From an uncultured Latescibacterota bacterium (GTDB lineage Bacteria; Latescibacterota; UBA2968), in contig OX638329.1 in the NCBI GenBank assembly GCA_951812755.1, positions 2,279,339 to 2,343,338 of the forward strand: 64,000 nt of DNA, given 5' to 3'. Positions 1-6,600 of the stretch are shown piece by piece; position 1 is the first letter of the stretch, and the number at the start of each line of letters is the position of its first letter. Both the position numbers and the translations under genes were made by a program. The notes below the pieces were generated by a model. That model ran no database searches. It was not told the DNA's origin and saw only the letters and a program-made list of their open reading frames with translations.

Positions 1-6
1 TCAAAA

Positions 7-300
7 ATGGCACGATCAGTAAGACAGCAGTCGAGACACGACGCTGAGGTTGCCCGGATTGCGAGACGTTATGAGCGTGAGGGCTACGACGTAAAAGCGG
101 ATATCAAGGGATATCCGCAGCCCGACACGATCGGTGGCTACCGGCCCGATGTGGTAGCCAAAAAAGGGACGACCAGAAAGATTGTCGAGATCGAAACGAC
201 GGCGTCGGTCAATAGCGCTCGCGATCAAAAGCAGCAGGCCACGTTCCAATACGCGGCAAAACGTAGCAAGGCCACGAGTTTCATCAGGAAGGTCGTGTAG
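7..300 (+). CDS. Small PD-(D/E)XK-like protein
   Basis: A 97-residue protein with a basic N-terminus. Seen directly: a P47-D48 pair followed 13 residues later by E61-I-E63 on a hydrophobic strand (KIVEIET), the arrangement of the metal-binding residues in PD-(D/E)XK nuclease folds, except that the usual Lys of the ExK half is replaced by Thr/Glu. At this size it would be a minimal nuclease core or a DNA-binding relative. It lies just upstream of the ubiquitin-like operon on the same strand, 142 bp from the next gene, so it may belong to the same defence island but need not be co-transcribed. The true start could lie before the window edge; the ATG at 7 has no visible ribosome site because only six bases precede it. 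The function assignment is an inference from the motif. Confidence 0.6.
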   Translation: MARSVRQQSRHDAEVARIARRYEREGYDVKADIKGYPQPDTIGGYRPDVVAKKGTTRKIVEIETTASVNSARDQKQQATFQYAAKRSKATSFIRKVV

Positions 301-442
301 TTCAGTAGCGGATGGATACCAATCCCCGGTCAGTCCAAACCTACCTGCTGGGGATTGGATTTCACGTCCGTCCGTCGCCTTCAACACGCCACCTGATCAT
401 ATTCTCACTAACTTTTGAGCATAACTTACAAAGGAGTAGGAA

Positions 443-691
443 ATGAGTGCAGGAAGAAAAATCTTGATCTACGTCAGAGGACGTAAGTACGAGGCCCAAG
501 AAGAGCAAATCAGCTACGATGAGGTAGTGAATCTGGGATATCCAAATGGAAAGCATGGACCCCTGTACGAATATGACGTAACCTGGAAGGATGGACCTAG
601 AGGAGAGGAAGAAGGGATTCTCAAGGAAGGAGAGAAAACAAAAATTATTGAGGGGATGAGGTTTGATGTCAAATTTACTGATAAGTCATAA
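443..691 (+). CDS. Multiubiquitin-type ubiquitin-like protein
   Basis: An 82-residue beta-grasp protein of the prokaryotic multiubiquitin kind. The pattern of an N-terminal strand (ILIYVRGRKYE), a central helix region (ISYDEVVNLG), then a strand, a conserved LKEGE turn and a terminal strand ending in FDVKFTDKS fits a single ubiquitin-like domain. In related systems this protein is the modifier that an E1 activates. The start is backed by AAAGGAG at 432-438. The C-terminus has no di-glycine, and no glycine among the last ten residues, so it either attaches through an unusual terminal residue or is not conjugated in the classical way. Its end overlaps the E1 start by 26 bp, which argues for translational coupling. 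Arg and Gly codons are mostly AGA and GGA, unlike the CGC-rich housekeeping genes to the right, a sign of transfer. Confidence 0.75.
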   Translation: MSAGRKILIYVRGRKYEAQEEQISYDEVVNLGYPNGKHGPLYEYDVTWKDGPRGEEEGILKEGEKTKIIEGMRFDVKFTDKS

Positions 692-1895
692 TAACGACCT
701 ATCCGAACTAGTAGAGGCAGGCTACCGCGTAAAAATACGCGGAGCCTACCTGCTAGTAGAGGGGATACCGTACGTAAAGCAAAATGGAGACATTGGTAAG
801 GGAGATATAGTAACGAGTCTGGACCTTGCGGGCGATAAGACCAGACCTCCGAGCGATCATACAGTGTGGTGGACAGGTGAAACACCGCACAGGGCAAGCG
901 GGGAAAGTATGGAGCCATACTTGAGTTGCGGAAAGTGGGACACAGGACAAGAATTAGGAGAAGGAATCACGGTATACATGCAGTGGTCAAGAAAGCCAAA
1001 GAGTAAAGGAGGCAGTCGTGGGTACAGAGACTACCAAGAAAAAATAGAAACTTACGTGCAAGAAGTTGGCGGTGAAGCGGAAACCAAACGCCCGGGAATT
1101 TTGGAGGCGGCAAGGGCAGGTGGGGATCCAGAGGTCGAATCAAAGACAAGGTTCAAATACGTAGATACAAGCGCGTATCGAAACGGGATAAGAGGGATAG
1201 AACAGAGAATCGAGGACGAGATAGTGGCGGTGGTAGGAGTAGGAGGGAGTGGGTCGTACCTCGTTGACATACTAGCCAAAACAAACATTAAAGAGCTACA
1301 CTTGTACGATGACGATGTTTTGGAGCAACACAACGCGTTCAGAATAGCAGGAGCAGCAAGGATAGAGGAACTTGGGAGTGGGAAGAGTAAGGTAGAATGG
1401 CATCGAGAACGGTATGCGGCAGTGCGGGAAGAAGGGATATACATACATGAGAAGCGAATAGATGATGAGACGCTGAAATGTTTGGCGAAATGCACAACTG
1501 TCTTTATTGCGGTGGACTGTCTGAACAGCAGGAGAAAGATCCAAAATAAATGCAACGAAATGGGAGTGCTACATATAAGTGTTGGGTTAGGGCTGGATAT
1601 AGAAGGCGATAACAACGACCAGATAGGTGGAATGGTAAAAGTAGAAACGCAATACAGACCAAAGGATGTGGGAAAAGAGGGAAACGGAATTCGGGATAGA
1701 GAAGAGGAACAAGCCAATCAGGTATATGGTAACGTGCAAACAGCAGAGCTAAATATGCTAGGTGCGGCACTGGCAATCACAGAATGGAAGGCGATAAGAG
1801 ATGTGTATCGAAACGAAAGAGAGAATGGAATTGATAGCATACTCTACTCCGTAAGCACTGGACGGATACTGTTGGGAAAAAAAGGGAAAGGATAA
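666..1895 (+). CDS. ThiF/E1-like activating enzyme with N-terminal DUF6791
   Basis: A protein of about 409 residues in two parts. Residues 1-100 or so (LLISHNNDL, GYRVKIRGAYLLVEGIPYV) resemble DUF6791, a domain found in front of bacterial E1 proteins. From about residue 185 there is a Rossmann adenylation domain with VVGVGGSGS near 190 and an acidic YDDD near 213, the ATP-binding features of the ThiF/MoeB/E1 family. It should adenylate the C-terminus of the Ubl encoded just upstream. All Cys residues lie before or within the adenylation core (for instance NKCNEMG); none is in the later crossover-loop stretch where classical E1s keep the thioester Cys. No separate E2 gene is present, so the DUF6791 part may take that role; this is inference. 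A TTG three bases upstream of the chosen ATG is also possible. Confidence 0.75.
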   Translation: MSNLLISHNNDLSELVEAGYRVKIRGAYLLVEGIPYVKQNGDIGKGDIVTSLDLAGDKTRPPSDHTVWWTGETPHRASGESMEPYLSCGKWDTGQELGEGITVYMQWSRKPKSKGGSRGYRDYQEKIETYVQEVGGEAETKRPGILEAARAGGDPEVESKTRFKYVDTSAYRNGIRGIEQRIEDEIVAVVGVGGSGSYLVDILAKTNIKELHLYDDDVLEQHNAFRIAGAARIEELGSGKSKVEWHRERYAAVREEGIYIHEKRIDDETLKCLAKCTTVFIAVDCLNSRRKIQNKCNEMGVLHISVGLGLDIEGDNNDQIGGMVKVETQYRPKDVGKEGNGIRDREEEQANQVYGNVQTAELNMLGAALAITEWKAIRDVYRNERENGIDSILYSVSTGRILLGKKGKG

Positions 1896-1897
1896 AA

Positions 1898-2332
1898 GTG
1901 AGAACAGTGAGATGGGAAACAGAATGGGTAGAGGACATGCCGGATGTGATGGAGAGAGGGAAGGTATACATCTCGATAAAACACCGGCTGACAGAGCATT
2001 TATGTGCATGTGGATGCAAAGCTGAAGTAAGTTTGCCATTAGGGCGTAGTGACTGGAGAATTGAATACGACGGAGAAACAGTAAGCTTACGGCCATCAGT
2101 CGGGAATTGGCGATTGCCCTGTGGAAGCCATTACATTATTCGAGAAAGCAGGACTCAGTGGTGCAGAGCTTGGTCGCCTGAAGAAGTAATGGCTGGAAGA
2201 ATAAGAGATAGGCAAGAAAAAGAATGGGATATAAAGAGAAAACTGAAAGAGAGGGTGTGGTGGAAGCGGATACTGCAAAGAATACTCGCAGCAGTAAAAG
2301 ATAAATGGATGAGGTTGACCGGAAAACCTTGA
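1898..2332 (+). CDS. DUF6527-like zinc-binding protein of the Ubl operon
   Basis: A 144-residue protein two bases downstream of the E1 gene, clearly in the same operon. Seen: a cluster H34-L-C36-A-C38-G-C40, a SLRPSVGNW strand, C75-G-S-H78, and C89, a Cys/His set suitable for one or two metal ions. This layout fits DUF6527, a family that recurs next to multiubiquitin and E1 genes. The biochemical role is not established to my knowledge; position suggests a transfer, processing or deconjugation partner, since no JAB peptidase or E2 gene is present here. The C-terminal 50 residues are a basic helix (RDRQEKEWDIKRKLKERVWW) that could bind nucleic acid or membrane. The start uses GTG at 1898. Confidence is fair for family, low for function. 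Confidence 0.65.
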   Translation: MRTVRWETEWVEDMPDVMERGKVYISIKHRLTEHLCACGCKAEVSLPLGRSDWRIEYDGETVSLRPSVGNWRLPCGSHYIIRESRTQWCRAWSPEEVMAGRIRDRQEKEWDIKRKLKERVWWKRILQRILAAVKDKWMRLTGKP

Positions 2333-2350
2333 ATAGTTTCGTATTAGAGA

Positions 2351-2746
2351 CTATTTTTCAGGCTTGCCTATATTCTGAGAATATTGTTCGTAGAAATCTC
2401 TTACATTTGTTAATGTAAAGGGTGACCTGAGAAGCCCTTCACCAATTTTCCGCAATAGTTCTTCAGAGACTGATGGCTGTTCCTTTCCGTTAGATAAGAG
2501 GTGTTCGACCTGCCATTCTGCAAGTAAGAGGGCATTATCATAGGCAATGACTGATTTTTTTATGATAAAAGGATGCTCGCCTGGATAGAGTATGAGCGTT
2601 TGTTCTTTTCTTACAGTCCACGATGTGACATTCACAATGATGGTTTTTGGTTCTCTTCTTCTGTCATTTACAAAGTCTGTCAAAAATATACATAAATGCT
2701 CGCCTCCCCAATCAGGGCAAATAACACAGGTACCCGCTAATCCCAT
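2351..2746 (-). CDS. Putative toxin partner of the Panacea antitoxin
   Basis: A 131-residue protein read directly after the Panacea gene, with only two bases between stop and start, so the two are one operon. I do not recognise a known toxin fold with certainty. Visible: an N-terminal segment with Cys8/Cys10 and a WGGEHLCIFLTDFVN stretch, a strand-rich middle (KTIIVNVTSW, QTLILYPGEHPFI), and a helical C-terminus. The short beta-rich core followed by an 'IxYDxAL' helix is reminiscent of small endoribonuclease-like toxins. Assignment as toxin rests mainly on the pairing, because Panacea-domain antitoxins are known to neutralise many unrelated toxins encoded beside them. The gene converges on the Ubl operon (18 bp gap at 2333-2350). 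Confidence 0.55.
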   Translation of the reverse strand: MGLAGTCVICPDWGGEHLCIFLTDFVNDRRREPKTIIVNVTSWTVRKEQTLILYPGEHPFIIKKSVIAYDNALLLAEWQVEHLLSNGKEQPSVSEELLRKIGEGLLRSPFTLTNVRDFYEQYSQNIGKPEK

Positions 2747-2748
2747 GC

Positions 2749-3348
2749 TTATCTTGCCCCGACAAAGGTTTCAAATTTCGCTTTAAATGTGAGATCTTTT
2801 TTCACTTCTTCTAAGTCTTCACCTGTCCAGCCTACGGCCTGAAGGAGTGTTTCCCATTTTATTGGTCCAGACGATCCTTCTGTATCTTTAGACTCGGGTA
2901 ATGCCTGAAGGGATTCTTTCAATTCTCCAAAAGTTTTATGTCCAAATTCCTCAAAGATTTCATGGATCAAACCGATCTCAGCAGGGGAGAGATCCCCTAC
3001 ACCCGGACATGAACCAAGTAGACTAACGGTGCCTCCGTAGTTTGAAAAAAATTGAGACCAATAGCTGGAGGTGGAAGAGGTCTCCTTTAGATTTCTCTTT
3101 GGTGGATCAATAAGGTCATAAGTATGGCTGGGAGTGGGACCGGGACCAGTGGGATCGTACGGAAAATTCGCTGGTGTATCATAAGTTACAGAGTGTCCCC
3201 AAAGCTCCAATGCCTTTCTATCGACAAGGTAGATCAGTTTGAGGAGTTTGTACTTGTCAATGCTTTGACCGCCATTGTGCTTTATCAGTAAGGCGGCAAC
3301 TTGGGTAGCCTTCCGCTCTTTGAAATGGGGAATCTGCATAGCAGACAT
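2749..3348 (-). CDS. Panacea (SocA/DUF4065-like) antitoxin
   Basis: A 199-residue protein carrying the Panacea signature: KLLKLIYLVDRKALELWG near residues 35-55, then GHSVTYDTPANFPYDP, followed by a Gly/Pro-rich stretch and an acidic LSPAEIGLIHEIFEEFG helix. Members of this family act as antitoxins, or as proteolytic adaptors such as SocA, and hyperdiverse partner toxins sit next to them. Here the likely toxin gene follows at 2746, so the order is antitoxin first. The start has a good ribosome site (AGGAGG reading on the minus strand at about 3354-3359). Immediately upstream is the MITE-like element at 3369-3563, so the promoter must lie in the 20 bp before it or inside the element. Confidence 0.8.
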   Translation of the reverse strand: MSAMQIPHFKERKATQVAALLIKHNGGQSIDKYKLLKLIYLVDRKALELWGHSVTYDTPANFPYDPTGPGPTPSHTYDLIDPPKRNLKETSSTSSYWSQFFSNYGGTVSLLGSCPGVGDLSPAEIGLIHEIFEEFGHKTFGELKESLQALPESKDTEGSSGPIKWETLLQAVGWTGEDLEEVKKDLTFKAKFETFVGAR

Positions 3349-3368
3349 AAATACCTCCTATTATTTAT

Positions 3369-3563
3369 CAATACTTCGGACAGTTTTTGGCTGTAGAAGG
3401 TTCTTTGAAATCAACAAGTTAGATGAGGCCAGATGTTTTATTTTCTACTTAGGTCTGCACCCTGAGTTTGATAAAAAAACAGACCCTTCTATAAACCTTT
3501 GTTTTATAGAAACTTAGAATTTTTGGCTGGTTAAAAATCTATCGAAAAGTGTCCGAACCATTG
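3369..3563. mobile_element. MITE-like element, 195 bp, with direct repeats
   Basis: Ends form terminal inverted repeats: CAATACTTCGGACAGTTTTT on the left, and CAATGGTTCGGACACTTTTC when the right end is read on the other strand (16 of 20 match). The six bases ATTTAT stand on both sides (3363-3368 and 3564-3569), a target-site duplication. There is no transposase gene inside. A second element with the same ends but a different interior lies at 16602-16737 inside a CRISPR repeat, so the two define a family moved in trans. The interior is AT-rich and I see no gene in it. Confidence 0.75.
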
Positions 3564-3569
3564 ATTTAT

Positions 3570-3654
3570 GTTTCACACAAATAATATATATTATTTTTTG
3601 CTATAGCAAATTTTTTGTTTTATAAAGGAGGTCTATGGATTTTCTTGAACTGCA
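3570..3654. other. AT-rich spacer after uvrA; possible weak stem
   Basis: About 85 bp, far more AT-rich than the flanking uvrA gene. It contains a short palindrome TTGCTATAGCAA (about 3599-3610) followed by T-rich sequence. It may end uvrA or downstream transcription, but the stem is only six base pairs. An AAAGGAGG-like site followed by ATG at 3635 on the plus strand looks like a start, but the frame runs antisense into uvrA; see rejected items. Confidence 0.3.
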
Positions 3655-6600
3655 TTATCCTGTTTCAATACCTGCCAATACATCTTTCAAAAACCGTCCG
3701 GTGTGCGAAGCTGTAACAGATACCACATCTTCAGGTGTTCCGCAAGCAATTAAATCGCCACCGTCTTCTCCACCTTCTGGCCCCAGGTCGATGACCCAAT
3801 CGGCGGTTTTGATTACATCCAGATTGTGTTCGATTACGATCGCGGTATTGCCCGCGTTGACGAGGCGATTGAGCACGTCGAGCAGTTTCTGGATGTCGGC
3901 AAAGTGCAGTCCCGTTGTCGGTTCGTCGAGGATATACACGGTTTTGCCCGTGCTCGGTCGCGCCAACTCGCGCGCCAATTTCACGCGCTGGGCTTCGCCG
4001 CCCGAGAGCGTGGTCGAAGCCTGTCCCATTTTGATATAGCCCAGGCCCACGTCAAAAAGGGTTTGGAGTGAGCGCTGGATGCCGGGCACATGGGTAAAAT
4101 GCGATAGGGCCTCGGCTACGGTCATCTCCAGAACATCGGCAATGGAGGCACCCTTGTAGGTTATGTCAATCACGTCGCGGTTGTAGCGCTTTCCGCCACA
4201 ACTTTCACATGTGATCCACACATCGGGCAAGAAGTGCATCTCAATACGGCGCGCGCCCAGGCCCGCACAGGCATCGCACCGCCCGCGTTTGTGATTAAAG
4301 CTGAAATGCCCGGTCTTAAATCCGCGCACCTGGGCGTCTGGCAAACTGGCATACAGGGTGCGTATTTTGTCGAACACCTTGACATAAGTCGCGGGATTGC
4401 TGCGCGGCGAATAGCCAATGGGTGTCTGGTCGATATTGATCACTTTGTCGATGAGTTCCAACCCCAGTACATCGTCGTGTTCTCCCCAGGCTTTTTGTGC
4501 GCGATTCACGCGGGCGGCAAGCGCGCCGAAAAGTACGTCATTGACGAGCGAACTCTTGCCCGAACCCGATACGCCGGTCACGCAGGTCAAGGTGCCCAGC
4601 GGAAATGATACATCGACATTTTTTAAGTTGTTATGCCGCGCGCCTACCACAGAAAGCGATCCACGTCCAGGGTCTCGCCGCACACCGGGTACCTCAATTT
4701 GCAAATCGCCCGCGAGATAATGCGCGGTTATCGAACCGTTGTCGGTTTTTAATTTGCGCGGATTGCCCGCAGCTACAACGCGCCCGCCTTCAACACCCGC
4801 GCCCGGCCCAAAGTCCAGAATGTGATCCGCCCGGTTCAGGGTCTCGCGGTCATGTTCGACAACAAGTAGAGAATTGCCCAGATCGCGCAACCGCGCCAAT
4901 GCCGCCAATAACTGGTGGTTGTCGCGCTGGTGCAGGCCAATTGTCGGCTCGTCGAGCACATAGAGCACTCCGGTCAGACCGGAACCGATCTGACTGGCCA
5001 GGCGAATGCGCTGTGCCTCGCCACCCGAAAGCGTGGGTGCTCGCCGTCCCAGGTTCAAATATCCCAGGCCCACTTCGTAGAGAAACCGCAAGCGGCTCTG
5101 GATTTCGTGCAATACCTCTGCGGCGGCCTCGCGCGCCTGTCCTTCCAGAACCATTGCATCGAACCATGCGCGTACTTCGCGGATGGGCATCGCTACCAGT
5201 TGGGACATTGTTTTGCCGAATAGCTTTATTGCGGCACTTTCCGGTTTCAGGCGATATCCCTTGCAGGACGGACACGGCACATCCTGAATAAATTCGCCCA
5301 TCAGCCGCCGAAACCGCGGCGCTTGCCGCACCAGGGTCTCAATTGTCGGAAACAGGCCCTTGAATTGGAATGAGAGATTTTCAGAGGTTTTTAACCACTG
5401 CGTTCCCAAACCGTATAAGATCGCGTGTTGTCCCTCCGCTGCTATCTGTGCAAAAGGGGTGTGCAGGTCAAAGCCCGCGGCTTTGCCGACCGCAGATAGC
5501 ATGTTGCCCAATTGTGTGTGCGGTTCTACCTTTCCCCACGGAAGCACTGCACCTTCGGACAGTGATTTGTGAATATCGGGGATTAGCGTGTGAATGCCCA
5601 TGCCGCGCTGCGTTCCCAGTCCTTCGCACGACAAACACCAGCCTTCAGCGCTGTTAAATGATAGATGCTGAGGGGTTATTGTCTCAAAACTGCGCCCGCA
5701 GGATGGACACGAGAGATACTGGCTAAATCGCGTCTCTTGGCTATCGTCGGGCGATGCGACGATCAAAATGCCCCCTGAAATATCCAGCGCGATTTCGACG
5801 GAATCCGCGATGCGTTTGCGATTCTTTTTTTCTGCGATCACGCGATCTATCAGGATTTCGAGCCTGTGAGTCTGTCTGTAATCGATCTCGGGTGGGTTTG
5901 ACAGGTTGAAGACATCGCCATTGAGTCTGCCGCGCAAATAACCTTCGCGGCGAAAGCGGTTGATCAAACTGGTATAATCCTCGCCTTTGCCGAGTTCTAC
6001 GGGTGCGAGAAGGTAGAGACGCCGGTCCATCTTTAGTACGCGCGCTACAATTTCCCGTACGGACTGACTGCCCGCCAATACATCGCAATCTGGACAATAG
6101 GTATCGCCCAATAATGCGTAGAGTGCCCGCAGATAATCGTAAACCTCTGTCACCGTGCCCACGGTCGAGCGCGGGTTTTTGCTCGCGGCTTTTTGTTCAA
6201 TGGCAATCGCGGGGGATAAGCCCACCACGCGATCTACCTTTGGTTTGGGCATTTGTCCCAAAAACTGCCGCGCATACGCCGATAGGGATTCGACATATCG
6301 CCGCTGTCCCTCGGCGTAAATTGTGTCGAGTGTTAGAGAAGATTTTCCCGAACCCGAAACGCCGGAGATCACGGTCATTTTTTCGCGGGGGATGGATACA
6401 TCCACATTTTGCAAATTGTTCTCCCGCGCACCTACAACGTCAATTGTATGCACCTGGCCATTGGCGCTTCGCGCTTTGCCGTTTTTCACAGGTACAGGCG
6501 GTGTGCGCGACAATACCTCGCCAAGCGCGCGTCCCGTGTGAGAGTTGGGAGCGCACGTCAGGTGTTCGGGTGTGCCTTCTGCTATAATTTGTCCCCCGTC

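Noticed and set aside
1052-1717. A 221-codon minus-strand frame opposite the E1 gene
   Set aside because: Ser/Pro/Cys-rich translation typical of the reverse of an AGA/GGA-rich gene; the E1 motifs are clear on the other strand.
3635-4039. Plus-strand frame with a strong AAAGGAGG site before its ATG
   Set aside because: It runs antisense into the conserved C-terminus of UvrA and has no recognisable protein features; the ribosome-like site is in AT-rich spacer and may be chance.
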